Notes: generated by a model from the sequence alone, not told the origin. A DNA stretch of 64,000 bases from Cacajao melanocephalus (GCA_963573385.1 CAUYLG010034897.1:109978-173977), one strand, 5' to 3'; counted from the first letter of the stretch, positions 1-13,104 are shown. Numbers and translations: made by a program.

Positions 1-422
1 TCTGTTTTCTCTGTTGATAGTTCCCAATTTTTGAGGTTTTTTCATAATTGCTTTTGGAGTCTTCATCATGAAGACTGGGTTGATATCCACTATGTTATTT
101 CCTATATTTTCTTCTAAGGTCTTTATAGTGTTAGGTTTTACATTTAAGTCTTTAATCCATCTTGAGTTGATTTTTGTATACAGTGAGAGGTAGGAGTTCA
201 CTTTCAATATTCTGCATATGGCTAGTCAGTTATCCCAGCAGCATTTGTTGAATAAATTTTATTTACTGAATAGGGTGTCCTTTCCCCATTGCTTGTTTTT
301 GTCAGCTTTGTTGAAAATCAGATGGCTGTAGGTGTGCAGCTTTATTTCTGGGTTATCTCACCTGTTCAACTGGTTTATGTGTCTGGTTTTATTCTAACAC
401 CATGCTGTTTTGAATGTTACTG
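1..422 (-). repeat. L1 LINE fragment, antisense (ORF2 3' region)
   Basis: Read on the minus strand this matches the C-terminal third of L1 ORF2, including the stretch that normally encodes the 'RWIKDLN' region (here around 150-180) and the segment before it that mentions the usual poly-purine runs. The fragment is cut by the window start, so its 3' end lies outside. Several indels and stops are visible and it has no coding capacity. The homology fades near 422, where unassigned sequence begins. Confidence 0.85.
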
Positions 423-689
423 AGATTCTTCAGTTAATTTGTTACATAGTATTTTTGTGGCAATAACTAACTGATGCAGGGTGGTAGGAGAAATTCATTC
501 GCTCAGGTGAAAAGCTCAGAAAATTGTCTAGCACATTATGTGCTCAGTAAGTATTAAGTAATTATTTAGTTATTTGCATTTGCACTTTCAGAATTCTAGG
601 AACTGTGTTTTGCAAAGGAAAGTTTAATAAATATACAAGCATATTGATTACATTGGTATAAAGTGCTAGCCACTTTATTTTTTTCAATC
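423..689. other. Unassigned AT-rich spacer
   Basis: No gene or confident repeat is visible. A short stretch near 525-575 (a 'tagcacattatgtgctcagtaagt' type of sequence) resembles the 3' end of MIR or L2 elements but is too short to call. Confidence 0.4.
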
Positions 690-1830
690 ATAAGATGAGG
701 TTGCAGTGTACAAAACCAACAGACAAAAATAAGTAGCATTTTTATACATAAATCATGACATAACTATAAAATAAATCAAGAACACAGTCCTATTAACAAT
801 AACTTTAAAAAATCCTCTATGAATAAATTTAACCAAGGAAGTGAAATACCTGCACACCAAAAACTATAAAACATTGATGAAAGACACAGAAGAAGAAACA
901 TATAAATGGAAAGACATCCCTTGCCCATGTATCAAAAAATTAATGTTGCTAAAATGTCAATACTAAAAGTAATCTGCAGATTCAATGGAATCCCTATCAA
1001 AATCCCAATGGCATTTTTAACAGAAATAGAAAAAAATCCTAAAATATGCATAGAACCATAAGACTCCAAATAGCCAAAACAATTCTAAGGAGAAAAAAAA
1101 AAAAAAAACCAGAGTTGGAGGTATCATACTTCTTGATTTAAAATTTTATTTCAAAAAGATAGTATTCATAACAGTATTTTACTGGCACAAAAACAGAAAC
1201 AGTCCAGTGGAAAAGAATGAAGAGTCAAGAAATAAATCTAAATCTACATGGTCAACCAATTAAGAATGGCACAAAGAGGACATAAAATGAATGAAATTGT
1301 ACCCTTATCTTACACCATGCACAAGTATCAATTCAAAATGGATAAAAGACCTAAATATAAAACCAAAAACTATAATACTCCAAAAAGAGAATGCAGGTGA
1401 AAACTTCTGGGCATTGGCCTTACAAGTTATTTATTTTTTTAAAATGCCATATCAAAATCTCAAGCCACAAAAGCAAAAAAAAAATAAATGGAACTACAAA
1501 ACTAAAAATCTTCTCCATAGTAAAGGAAAAGTAAAAGAAAATGAAATGGAAGTATGAGTTGGGAAAAACTATTTATAAACAATTTATCTGATAAGAGGTT
1601 AATATTCAAAATTTATGAAGAACTCATACAACTAAATAGTGAACAAAACAATCATCTAATTTAAAAATGAGCAAATTTCCTGACAGATATTTCTCTGAAT
1701 AAGACATAAAAATGGCCAAAAGATATATGAAAAGTTGCTCATTAATTATGAGGGAAAACAGCAATCAAAACCACTATGAGATACTACCTAACAACACCCA
1801 TTAGAATGCCCACTAACAAAGGTTAAAAGA

Positions 1831-2464
1831 GCCCCCCTAGAGTTTAAAACTGTCTCAGGGAGGTTCTGCTTTGTTTTCTGTTGCAGATCTAGAACTGTGC
1901 CCAGATTCTGACTCGGTCCTCTGTATCCCTGCAGCAGTTTGGGATTGTTTTTCTATAGCTTTCTCCTCACAGCTGTTTCTTTGAGCAAAATGGTAAGTGT
2001 GGTGCTGATGGTGCACCATGTCTGATGGGTATACCTTTAGTAGTATCAACTGACCAAATGATGGTGTTGAGTTTAGTGTTCCTGAGACAAAGCAATAAAC
2101 GAAGAGGAGGAAGGACAATGGTAAACAACACACTAGAACCATAGGCATTGGCCTTTGAGGTTTTAGAATGACTAATATTTTAGATGAGTTTGTTTGACAT
2201 TGAATGTCCATGGGCTTTTGAGCAGGGTTTCAGTTTGAGTAACAGTTGCAATAACATGGGGCAGCTGTTTTGGTCTTGATCTTCATGACAACTGTACTTA
2301 AGCTAACAGCCCTGAAACACAAGATAAGGCTGGACAGAATGCTGCTAGAGAGGACAACCTGGATGGTCTTTATTTTCCTTCTCAATGTCCCTCTACATCA
2401 CCTGGAAGCTGTCTCTTGGTGTCACTCTTTCACCTTCCTTGTCCAAGCTGTAGCTGCTCACATA
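1831..2464 (-). other. Unrecognised segment interrupting the L1
   Basis: This 634-bp stretch splits one L1 copy and does not resemble L1. On the minus strand it holds an open frame of 118 codons (2211 down to 1855) with a hydrophobic span near residues 24-45 (VLVCCLPLSFLLFVYCFVSG) and a Ser/Glu-rich C-terminus. I do not recognise the protein. The segment is more GC-rich than its surroundings. It could be a processed pseudogene or an old non-LINE repeat. I see no poly-A tract and no clear target-site duplication, so retroposition is unproven. It is not called as a gene. Confidence 0.35.
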
Positions 2465-2560
2465 ACACCTAGTGAGTGTGTGGAGAAAAGGGAATTTGTA
2501 TACTGTTGGGGTGGGAATGTAGACTGATATAGCCATTATCAAAAACACTATGAAATGTTC

Positions 2561-2588
2561 TAAAAACAAACAAACAAACAAACAAACA
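2561..2588. repeat. (CAAA)n simple repeat inside L1
   Basis: About six copies of a CAAA tetranucleotide lie inside the L1 3' region, probably expanded from an A-rich stretch of the element. Confidence 0.9.
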
Positions 2589-3260
2589 TAGAACTACCAT
2601 ACGACACAGAAATCTCACTTTGAGGCATATACCCACCTTGTTCCCCAAAATGAAATCACCATCTCATAAAGATAACTGCACTAGCATGTTCATTGAAGCA
2701 TAATTCAAAATAGCCTAGAAAGGGAAGCAACCTAGGTGTCTGCGGATGGATGAATGGGTAAAGAATGTGAAAAAAGAAAGAGATCTTGCAATTTGTTCAC
2801 AATGTGGATGAGCCCAGAGGACATTATGCTAACGGAAATAAGCCAAACACTGACGGAAAAATAGAGCATGATATCACTTATATGTAGAATCTTAAAAAAT
2901 ACAAATATACCAAGACAGAGAATGAAACAGCAGTTACTAGGGGTTGGGGGAGGAGAAAGGGGAGAAACTAAAATGGAGAGATGTAACTCAGAGGATACAA
3001 CGTAGCAGATATGTAGAATGAACAAGTCTGTCGATGTAATGTACAGTATAAGGACTAGAGATAATAAAATTTTACTGCATATGAAATTCATACTAATAGA
3101 GGTTTTGCTGTCATTGCTACAAAAGCAAACACAAAAGTGGGTAAGTAGGTGAAATAATTAACTTGCTTTAGTACGGTAAACTGTTTTGCTATCTATATGT
3201 ATCCGATAACATCCTGTTGTATATCTTAAATATACACAATTTGTCTTTTTAAAATGTTCA

Positions 3261-3578
3261 GGTCAGCTGGGTGAAATGGCTCACACCTGTAATCCCAGAA
3301 CTTTGGGAGGCCAAGACAGATGGGTCACTTGAGGCCAGGGGTTCAAAACCAGCCTGGCCATTATGGTGAAACCCCATCTCTACTGAAAATACAAAAATTA
3401 GCTGGGTGTGGTGGTGTATACCTGTAGTCAGAGCTACTTGGGAGTCTGAGCCAGGAGAATCACTTGAACTCAGAAGGTGGAAGTTGCAGTGAGCCAAGAT
3501 CATACCACTGCATTTCAATCTGGGTGACAAAGCGAGACTCTGTCTCAAAAGTAATAAATAAATAAATAAAAATAAAAG
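3261..3578 (+). repeat. Alu SINE, sense
   Basis: A complete dimeric Alu. The left arm starts at 'ggtcagctgggtgaaatggc', the middle A-rich linker is present, and the right arm ends in an A-rich tail with TAAA units. A short direct repeat (about 'ttcaggt') at both ends is a plausible target-site duplication. The element sits directly at the 3' end of the preceding L1, a typical A-rich insertion target. Confidence 0.95.
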
Positions 3579-3797
3579 GTTCAGGTTATAATTTCTATTT
3601 CCATTTTGGGTCTTCTGTTAAAAAAATGCATTCTTAATGAAGCAAATTCCCAAGGAAATATATACCCAAATAAATACTAAGTGTACTACATAGTCCTTAA
3701 ATCTGGCTCTATACAGTCTAAACTGAAAGACATTTTGAAATAACAATTATATAATTATAATTTTCTTCTATATGATGAAATTAAAATATCATAATTA
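3579..3797. other. Unassigned AT-rich spacer
   Basis: No gene, RNA or recognisable repeat is seen between the Alu tail and the TA/TG microsatellite. Confidence 0.5.
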
Positions 3798-3892
3798 TAT
3801 GGATATATATGTGTGTTTGTGTGCATATGTATGTATATATATATGTTTCTGTGTGTATATATATGTGTAAATATATGTACATATATATATAT
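3798..3892. repeat. TA/TG-rich microsatellite
   Basis: Interleaved TA and TG dinucleotide runs with interruptions. The minus strand reads as a spurious Tyr/Ile/His-rich peptide. Confidence 0.9.
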
Positions 3893-3942
3893 GGGTTAAT
3901 AAAAGGGAAGGACGCATCCCATGGGCTTGCTTTTTAGCATGG

Positions 3943-4000
3943 AAGAATAGTTCTATTTGTGACACTTCACAAAGAATAGTTCTATTTGTGTGACATTTCA
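3943..4000. repeat. 29-bp tandem duplication
   Basis: Two adjacent near-identical units, each beginning 'aagaatagttctatttgtg', lie at 3943-3971 and 3972-4000. Confidence 0.85.
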
Positions 4001-4239
4001 TATTACTTCATATTTTCCTTAAAATGGAAACAAAAACATTTTCCTTTTCATATAATATTATACAGAACGAAATTCAGACATACAAGGGTGACATAAAGAA
4101 GTCATTCATCTAAGTACTAAAAGTAAGACTAAAATCTAGATCTCTTGTCTCCTTATTCAGTATTACTGGCATAATGATTTTAAAGGTAAGCCCCTCTCCT
4201 CCAGTACATTAACTTAAGGTGATTGAAAAAAGAAATATG

Positions 4240-4710
4240 CTTACTAAGGCGCTGCATGATGCTGGGGAAGGTGGATCACTGAAACCTCTCTTTAAGAGAT
4301 TCTATTTCAGGGAGCATAGCTGACTGACAACCTCCAGTTGTGCAATTTTACATCCAACATGATATATATGCCAAGGCCAGACTCTCCCAGGCTTCTTTCG
4401 ATGACTAAGCCCAGGGGTACTAGAACTGAGACATTTCTTACTGTTGGGGGTTTATTCTAATCTTTGCTCAGGAATGTCAGATAAGCCAGGCAAAGGCTGT
4501 CTAAGAACTATAGTGCATTTTGAGGGTCTTCTTCAATTCTCCTTCCTATGTTTCTCTTTCCACAGATGTCACATGAGTTTAAGGGCCTAAAGTCTCTTCC
4601 TGTCTGTTCTGTTGCATCCCTTTCATCTTTCTTAAGTGTTTCTCCTATAAATATTGTAATCCAATTCTATATTGATGACTGCTTCTTGGAAAATCTAAAC
4701 TGCAACACTA
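4240..4710 (+). repeat. Possible ancient LTR (ERVL-like)
   Basis: The sequence has the look of an old mammalian LTR: pyrimidine-rich 3' half, a 'tctcctataaat' region near 4640, and a 3' end around 'tgcttcttggaaaatctaaactg' that resembles the ends of ERVL-class LTRs. Family and borders are not certain from inspection. Confidence 0.35.
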
Positions 4711-4749
4711 TAAATAAATGATTCTAAAGTCTGTTGATCATCAACTGCA

Positions 4750-5105
4750 ACTGTCTAATGCCAGGTGTTGAGAATATTACTATGCATAAGAATAACTTCC
4801 CTAACTTAAAGAGCTCAATATTTAGTATTGGTAATGATTGTTTGTATTACCTTCAGTAAAATTTGCTAAATCCCATAATCCAGAGGTCTACAAAATGCAT
4901 AAGAACTTGAAAGGATGTTATTTCTTCTGCTGGAGAAGCTATAAAAGATTTCACAAATGAGCTGACATTTGACATTGGCCTTCAAGTATGAGTAATATTT
5001 TTTAATGGAAAATACTGATGGGAAAGCAGGTGGAAGAGGGCATTCCAAACAGAAAGATCAGCATGAATATAGACAAAGCTGCTTGAATATAAATGACATG
5101 TTAAA
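4750..5105 (-). repeat. L2 LINE 3' fragment, antisense
   Basis: The minus strand resembles the conserved L2 3' end. On the plus strand this shows as 'aatgccaggtgttgagaat' near 4757 followed by 'gagctcaatatttagt', then 'gctgacatttgacattggcc' and 'gaagagggcattccaaacag', all typical of reversed L2. Highly diverged. The short open frame at 5005-5211 is a by-product. Confidence 0.6.
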
Positions 5106-5919
5106 GGAAAATCCAACAAGTTTAACTTATTGCCGAGCTGTAATTGAACAGCCATATATAAGATGTTTCCAAGGGCACATCATCGCTTTTCTTAGTTGTC
5201 TTGACAGATAAATGTACCTCTCCTCTGCGGAATCCCAGACTTTATGGGAAAGGGATGTTTGCAGACTGATGTTAGAAGAAGCTTTGAGGGGAAGTCAGAG
5301 TTTTTATATGCCATACGCGAGAATAAAAGAAACAGAGAGTAAGGTTAGCATAGTGATTCTTCTCTGTTCTCAGTGAAGTCAGTAGCAACAACAGCAACAT
5401 TACTGGCAACAAAGAGGGTGTTCAGACTGCAAAACGTAGAAGATATTTGCAAGCAGGCAGCAGAAAGACATTTAGCAAAGGAGGTACCAAATAAGATAGC
5501 TAGAGAGAAAGTTGGCAGAATCAAAGGAACAATGTTCAAGAGCTTTTCACAGGAAAAAAAGAAAGAATAAGCTCCATGAATTAAGAATATAATGAACTAT
5601 AGCTCTGAAAAGGAAATCACACATGAGAAAGAACAATAAGTGGTTGGGGCCCGAGTAAATGAGCTAGGGTTAGTAAGCTTCATGAAATGCACTAAGAATG
5701 ATAGAAGAAGAGAATTAGATAAAAACCACATTAGTTATATACAATTCACTCCAATTTTTAGGTCCATAATAATACAGTTTTATCAGGCTAAATTCAGCAT
5801 GTATTCTGAAATGTTTGGTTGATCCTTATGAACCATCTGGTCATAGTACTAGCTACTGAATCCAAGTTCTAGCTCTGAATTCCTACTGAATTACCTATTA
5901 GTTTGTCAGTCCTGACAAT
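5106..5919. other. Unassigned spacer
   Basis: No recognisable gene or repeat. Two short overlapping frames on opposite strands (5373-5570 plus, 5345-5539 minus) have no family resemblance and no supporting context. Confidence 0.4.
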
Positions 5920-6080
5920 TATTTAAAATCTCTATGTGATGGTTTCTTAACCTCTACAGATGGATAAAAACAATGCCTACCTTATAGGGTTATTCTAAGA
6001 ATTAAATGAGAGTACATATGAAAAAGTGTTTTAGCTTAGTTATAACATATAGGATATTCTCAACAAATGTTAGCTATTAT
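5920..6080 (+). repeat. MIR SINE, sense
   Basis: It contains the conserved MIR core and 3' half: 'cttatagggttattctaaga', 'attaaatgagagtacatatg', then 'ctcaacaaatgttagctatt'. Old and diverged. Confidence 0.75.
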
Positions 6081-6104
6081 TACTAGTTTAATTATCACTA
6101 TTAA

Positions 6105-6260
6105 GTAACTTAACCTCTATAAACTTCAAACAACTTATTTTTAAAGTGAGGATAAACAACACTATTTTAATGCTGTGAAGATTAGAGACAATGAGTATAA
6201 AGCAACTGGCCTGGCAACTAGAACATAGCAGGATTTCAATACATGCTTCTTTTCTTCTTT
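6105..6260 (+). repeat. Second MIR SINE, sense
   Basis: A second more diverged MIR-like copy follows the first: 'ttaacctctataaacttc', 'aaagtgaggataaacaacac', 'gtgaagattagagacaatga'. The pair may be independent insertions or a duplication. Confidence 0.5.
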
Positions 6261-8303
6261 CTTCTAATCTCTCACTCTTCCATTTTCTCCTTCAATTATT
6301 ACTATTATTATCATCATTATTATTTTGTAACTAGATAAATCTTATATATGCAATTATTAAAGAAATAATTTGAATAGTGTCTAGAATAAGAGCAATTAAA
6401 TTATGCAGTCTTTCTGTTAGTTATATTTCCCTCTGCTCTAAAGAACTATGAGTAAAGTGAAGACCGTGCATCCTAGTTCAACAAAATATGACATAATCCA
6501 ACAGCTGAACTCTCCAAAACAATCCATTAAATCTGAATATACCTCTTGTGACTGACTTCATAAACTTAGCAATTCCTTGTGCAGAGTCTGAAAACTGAGA
6601 AACAATAAGGGCTGCTTTTTCCCAGGAGAGCTGTAGAATGGCTGAGCGATAAGTGAGAAAAAAGCTACACAAATGGAAATGGAATTCATTGAGATGTTTC
6701 CATGCATTAAATAGGGTTCTCTACCATTAAAATTATATTTACTACTTGAGGTCACCAACATAGGGGAGAGACTAGATGAAAAAAATTAAAATATGTCTAA
6801 TATTTTATTACATCAGAACTTTAGTTGAAATGCAGTGTCTGGTAGAAATTGTTCTCAAATAACTGTTTGGACATTTAATATGTTGCTCAGATCCATAACA
6901 AATGTAGAGGTGCCAAACATCCACATTGATGTTAAGTCATCCTGTAGCCAATGCAAATAAGATGGTAAATAAAACTTTTGTATCATTGGTCAGCTTAAAG
7001 GCTACACAAATACTATATTCACCCATATAGGGGCAAAAAAAAATGCTCTATTTTGGCATTGTATGTTTTTATTATTTAGATCTAATTTACTGTGAAATAC
7101 AGAAAATATTGTAAAATAAGTTTCCCGATTTAAAAATCTAGTAAACACTAGTTTCAGCTTTCAAGACCATCAAAGTAGTTAGTTATTACTCATTCTGTAA
7201 TTTGTCAACCCATATATTTGTAAAGGAAATACACCTTTCTCTCTAGTAGTAGCTACTCTTGTCCATATGTAACTTGGAATATATCATGTAACAAAGTTTA
7301 CATCATTTGCCACTTGTTGACTTGTCCCAGGACAGCTGAAATTTAGCATGCCATTTGCCATTTGCCATTTTCCTACATGATTTGCAAAATGTTAACTATA
7401 ATCAAGTTTACCACAAGTTTTACTCTGTTCATAATATCTGATTTTCCATAGTCTCTTTCCCACTCATTCTGTTTCGTCCCTACTCAATCTAAGTGGATCG
7501 CATTAGCGAGTTTATATCCTTAATTATGACTCATCTTGGGTATTGCATTAAGTCTTGACTAAAGTAAGGCATATCATAAAGCCATTCAAGAGGGAAAAGA
7601 GGACTGAGCCAGATGATATGGTACTAATGCTAACGTCTCAGTTTAGCTACTGACAATATAAAACAGAAAAGCTGACATAACTTCATAAGTGTAATACGCC
7701 TTAAAATACTACCAGACTACTCTAAGCCATCTATATAAGCTCAATAAACTCAGAAAGCTTATTACTATTAAAATCTGGTCTCATTCTAAGGCTTTCCTAT
7801 TCTCAATGTATTAATCTTAGAATGATAAATTCTCATCGAGCACTTTGAAAATTCAATGAGGTAAAACATTTAGAAGAACTCTGAAAACTATAAGATGTTC
7901 TGCAAAAGATTGTCATCAGTCTTCCCACAGGATACTCCTTGGTATGCTTTGTGGAATCTTCATTCACCACTAGAGGGAAGTGATACCCATATTGTTATTT
8001 TTCTCTCCCTTGGAAGTCAAATGCTTGCTAATTTTTATCTTCAATGGGGAGGAAAACACCTTAGTCAATTTTCTTTTTTTCCTTTGCTTCAAAGCCATTT
8101 AGGATGTCATCATTGTAGGTGGCCAATCTCAAAATGCACTGAAAATACACTTTCTCCTTTTATCAGAGAGGGGATGCTCTGTGCTTTCTAGTGCTTTTCT
8201 CTTTAGCTGGAAGAGACTTTTCTTTATTTGGGGTTTATCTTCATTCTTAGCAAGTTACCAGTTGATATTTCTTCACTCTATAAAGCTCAGCCTTTAATAG
8301 CAA
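6261..8303. other. Unassigned AT-rich DNA
   Basis: About 2 kb without a recognisable gene. It holds a short ATT-rich run (about 6295-6325) and a triple 'gccattt' unit near 7350. The frame at 7895-8191 (98 codons) has no recognisable domain, a weak start context and no splice or repeat support. Confidence 0.4.
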
Positions 8304-8597
8304 TTTTATTTTTTTGAGACAGAATTTTGCTTTTGCTGACCAGGCTGGAATGCAAAGGGGTGATCTCGGCTCACTGTAACTGCTGCCTCCTGGGTTCAAG
8401 CATTCTCCTGCCTCAGCCTCCTGAGTAGCTGGGATTATAGGCATGTGCCACTATGTCTGGCTAATTTTGTATTTTTACTAGAGATGGGGTTTCTCCATGA
8501 CTGGTCAGGCTGATCTCGAACTCCCGACCCCAGGTGATCTGCCCGCCTTGGCCACCCAAAGTGCTGGGATTACAGGCATGAGCCACCATGCCCAGCC
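8304..8597 (-). repeat. Alu SINE, antisense
   Basis: A full-length Alu on the minus strand: T-rich tail at the left (8306-8315), 'gagacagaattttgcttt', and the left-arm end 'gcatgagccaccatgcccag' at the right. Flanking copies of 'taatagcaa' at 8295-8303 and 8598-8606 form the target-site duplication. AluS-like. Confidence 0.96.
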
Positions 8598-8989
8598 TAA
8601 TAGCAAAATTTCTAAAACTTCAAATGTTTATCAGTAAACTTCACAATTTCTGTCATCAAACACATTTATGTTTAATTTGTATTAGACTTTTTTCCTAGAA
8701 AATATATATTTAAACAATACAGGAAAGATCCTAACACAGTATTGAAAATATGTTTAGTATTAAATATTTATTGAATCTCAATTCTTAATTTATTTGATTT
8801 GATCAATTAAACCAACAATTTAGCCTCAGGACCTCTTTGAGTGCTACTCATAATAACAGATCACTGAAAATTCAAATTAGTCTCTTTTACTGTTTTCCTG
8901 GGCTTAGCCTGTAAGCTTTTGAGCTTCTACTTTTTTTTTTTAATCAAATACCCAGGACCAAAGCAAACAAATGAATTACTCTAAACCTA

Positions 8990-9362
<373 letters not shown>

Positions 9363-9394
9363 TTAATAATAATAGTAGTTATCATGTACAGGAC

Positions 9395-9580
9395 AACATG
9401 CCAAGAGTGCTAAGAAGTATTCATGCATGCTCTTGATTGATCTTCACCACAACCCCATTAGGTTAGGAAATATTTTTATCCTTTTTTGAAGGATAGGTAA
9501 CTGAGACTTAAAGAAATTAAGTGGTGGTAGAACCACTATTCAAATTCAGGCATGTCTTACTCTAGCACACAATCGTAATT
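9395..9580 (-). repeat. MIR SINE, antisense
   Basis: Reversed MIR signature: 'cttcaccacaaccccattag' at about 9441, then 'aggtaactgagacttaaaga' and 'ttcaaattcaggcatgtctt'. Confidence 0.7.
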
Positions 9581-10879
9581 ACTATGATACATTTTCTTAA
9601 CTTACATATATGGTTCATGTAATGTTCCTTCTCACCACTCCACTCTGGGGAATTTAATCAATACATAAGGAGGAGTTTAATACTCTCACCCATATTGAAA
9701 TAATTCTATGGATTAAAATAGTTTCAGTTTCTTAAGCTAACGGAATGTTAAACTGATGTTAAATGATGATCTCTTTACTCTCGCGAGATGAATATGAAGG
9801 GACTCAACCTAGCAACTCTATGCCATTCTCTGGTTCTATCTGTGCTTCAAAATAGCATAATTAAGTTTCAAAGCCAGAATATTTTTGAAAGATGAACCTT
9901 TAAAAAGGTTCAGTTTTATCAGTAAATTATAAATTTGTAGAGATCAAGAAGGTTGGGGTTCTACCCAGAATTTATGAACATGTATTTTTTAATGTACCTA
10001 CCAATGACATTTCTTTTCAATCTTCACATTCTGTATATTTAATACTTTAGGTGCCTGCAGGTTAATTCACACATGTAGAAATGGCATTGTTTAATTCTTG
10101 GCAACAGTTCGTTAATTGGAAAAACATAATACATATTCTTTTAGTGCCTATGCTTCTAAAAACATGTTTTCTTCAGAATATTTGATTTAAAGTCAGAGGA
10201 ACTGATTTCTGTTGTATATCTCAGATAGTGCTTATAACCTTCTGCTTAAACAAGAAGAGTCCTTTACAATTACTATTGCCAATCCTAGGAGATGTTTGTA
10301 AATTGTGTACTGTTAGCAATTGGTGCACAAAAATCTCAAGAGACAACTGTTAGTTGACATATTAAATTGAATCATCTCCTTTCCTGCTTCACAGTGATAT
10401 TAAAATTAGATTTACAAACAATTCCCTGAGTTCTACATTACTACTGTTCTAATAAGAATTAAATAATTATTGTGATCTTATTTAAACAATAGTAAGGCCA
10501 TCAAGTTAGGAAGTGCACTTCATTTCTGAATGGCTTATAGCCAGCTCTAGATAGCAGATAAAAACAAAACAAGAAAGGAATTAATTCTTAACATTTACTC
10601 TTTCTTCAAGATCTATTCTTATATCCATAAATATATGTCCATTAGGGAGAATCTTTTCCTTATAATCTAATGTGAAAATATATTGTATTTGCAAAAGTAA
10701 TGCATTTGCACATTCACTTTCAATAATTTGCCAACAGCCAGCTCGATGCCCACTGTCTCATTTTTTCACTGCAGGAAGACAGTCTCTCTATTCAAATGAT
10801 AAGTTGTACATTTGGCACATAATAAAAATCTTTTATTTTATTTTCCTTTTAAATATATAATTATGTTTTTGAGCTGTGT
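9581..10879. other. Unassigned AT-rich DNA
   Basis: No gene or confident repeat is visible in this 1.3-kb stretch. Confidence 0.4.
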
Positions 10880-11320
10880 ACTCATTCTTAGAATGTTCTC
10901 TCCCAAAAGCCAAACAATGTAGCAATTCTTTTCTTACCTCTCTGTGAAACTTAATTTACTATATAATACAACTAATGTACTTGTAATTTCAGACTACTTC
11001 TCCTTCTTTAAGTTTACTCATATTAATCTTACACTCTTTTCCAGAAGAAGCTGGAAAATTTCAATGTATCTTTTAAACCCAGCTCAGCTGGGTAGATGTC
11101 AGATTTTTGAAAACGTCTTCTTGACTTTCCATGCTATGGTACATACCTCTGTTCTGAGCTCCCAAAATCATGTTGTCTCTCCTCACTGTATATATGTCTT
11201 TGTCTCTTGATGAGGAACTCTTAAATGCTTGGATGCATTTTATTCATCTCTACATCCTGAGTGACTAGTACTATGGGAGTCCAAAGTGGGACTTTAGAAA
11301 TGTTGTTTATTTAATGATTA
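10880..11320 (+). repeat. L2 LINE 3' fragment, sense
   Basis: Diverged L2 3' end, recognised by the stretch around 11205-11300: 'tgatgaggaactcttaaatg', 'tattcatctctacatcctga' and 'gtgactagtac', matching the usual end that precedes the L2 tail. The upstream half is pyrimidine-rich as expected but poorly conserved. The 88-codon frame at 10944-11210 lies inside it and is not a gene. Confidence 0.55.
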
Positions 11321-13063
11321 GTTAATAAAACCATAAATTATCCCCTGCATAAGAAGGTAGAGGTTATACTGATTGAAAGATATTTCTGTTTTATACATTT
11401 CTTCCTACAAAGCAAGTAGATAAAATTATACAGAGGCACACAATAATACAACTGGTACTATGTTGTTCATGATACAAGATGGTTATTTCTCAAGTCATTT
11501 GCTGAAGAAAACAGATTTTAAAAGAAATACAAGGAATTCAAATGTAGATCTGGTGTCGTAATGATTTCACCTTAATCTTTAGTGTCAATTAATAAAATGT
11601 ACCATGCATATCCTCTCTTTTCAACTTTTCCAATTCTCTTTTCCCAATCCTCATTTCTTTCTTTCTTAAATTAAAAGCATAAAGAAGTCATTGACCTAGA
11701 ATGTCTAAATTTAATAAAATATGTTAAAATATTTAGTAACAATTAAAAATATTGGCATACTAGCCATGTATACATGAATGAAAAATTTGAATTCCATTAA
11801 TCATATGTAGCTATATTAATTATAACTTGATAAGTAGAGTCAGAATATATCCATCCATACATGTTGCAACTATTCCAAATGCCACACATATTTTTTGAAG
11901 AAAGATAATTTAACACAACCTATTCTCAGTTATTTGTATTAGTGTGTATACACATGTGCTTATGTGCATATCTGTTTTTTGTATAGAAAATGTTAACATA
12001 ATAGTTGTATACAGGTAATTGTGAGAGTCTAGGATCTAATTTACTTGAAATCCCTTGATAATTGCAAAATGCATGAAAAATGTCTGCTGATAATTAGCTA
12101 TGAATTACACATAACTGAGCAAACATGGCTTTAGATATCTATATGGAAGGGAGATCTTTAATTTTAGTGTTCCATTTTTATTGGAACAATTTTTCATTAA
12201 TCCATAATGCTGCACACAGATAATCACACTTTTACTTTCTTTCAACAAATAAATGGTATTCCTAAACATCCATTTCAATTTAATTTTGTTTTCTATTTTA
12301 TTAAAATATTAATCAAATTGCTGTATGTATGAAATTGACATTTTCATTAAAGTTTTTATACAGGCAAGAAAGTATACATTTGATAATGTACCTGAATAGC
12401 TAATGATTATGTATGAGAGGAATAGAGTCACTAAACTGCTCTTTGGAAATAAATGACCTGCCACTCCCATTAGGGAATATACTTTATAATTTTTGATACT
12501 TATGCTAAAATTAATTTACAGTATTGACATAAAACAACATATATGCTATGCAATGTTGAAAGAACTTCAACCTATTAACTATTCTGTTTAATTTTTATTT
12601 CACATGCATTCTGCTACTTATTTTTTGTCATTTTGCTGGTTTTTGACACTCTCAACCATGGGTAAACAGTGGCTTAATTAATTTTATAGCTTTTTTTCAT
12701 GTTAGTAAAAGGTTTACTTATAGTAAAGGTTTACATAATGATTCAGTGTTGATGAATCCCTAAGCCTACATATCATTTGATGTGATACCTAAAACTTCCA
12801 TAATACATATAGGATAATGCATACATAATGTTTTAGTAACATTCTCCAAATAACTAGAGATCACACTGCTCTTCCAACTGATTCATAGAATATTAGTAAA
12901 TACGTACACATCATGAAAGTGTGGGTTGATTCTTTCTCCATAAAGTTTTATGTTCCGTTTGATCTCAACATCGTGTCTATGTGGTTAAAAGTTCCATAAA
13001 TAGTTCCTAAAGTAAATTTTCATCATTATGAGGCAACATCTGATAGTTTATGCTGCGACCAAA

Positions 13064-13068
<5 letters not shown>
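11321..13068. other. Unassigned AT-rich DNA
   Basis: About 1.7 kb of AT-rich sequence. I see only a small direct repeat of 'agtaaaggtttac' type near 12705-12735 and no gene or confident interspersed repeat. Confidence 0.4.

Positions 13069-13104
<36 letters not shown>

Larger units (their letters stand above)
690..3258 (+). repeat. Old L1 LINE 3' end, interrupted at 1831-2464
   Basis: Sense L1 ORF2 sequence starts near 690 and runs through the C-terminal coding region (1291-1560 still reads like the ORF2 C-terminal '[12 protein letters not shown]' block) to about 1830. The L1 resumes at about 2465 in the segment that normally reads 'gatgtggagaaa' and continues through the ORF2 end and a long old-style 3' UTR to about 3258. 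Frameshifts and stops are frequent, and the divergence suggests an L1M or old L1P age. The internal (CAAA)n run at 2561-2588 and a 16-A run at 1093-1108 are later expansions. Confidence 0.85.

Noticed and set aside
1855..2211. 118-codon minus-strand frame as a real small membrane protein gene
   Set aside because: It lies in a segment interrupting an old L1, without a visible promoter, introns or an identified family. Kept as an unexplained segment, not a gene.
3258..3548. Minus-strand 96-codon frame and similar frames at 8987-9317, 18060-18519, 20731-21012 and 27595-27906
   Set aside because: All are antisense translations of Alu elements, a well-known source of false coding calls.
3795..4001. 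Tyr/Ile/His-rich minus-strand frame
   Set aside because: It is a translation of the TA/TG microsatellite.
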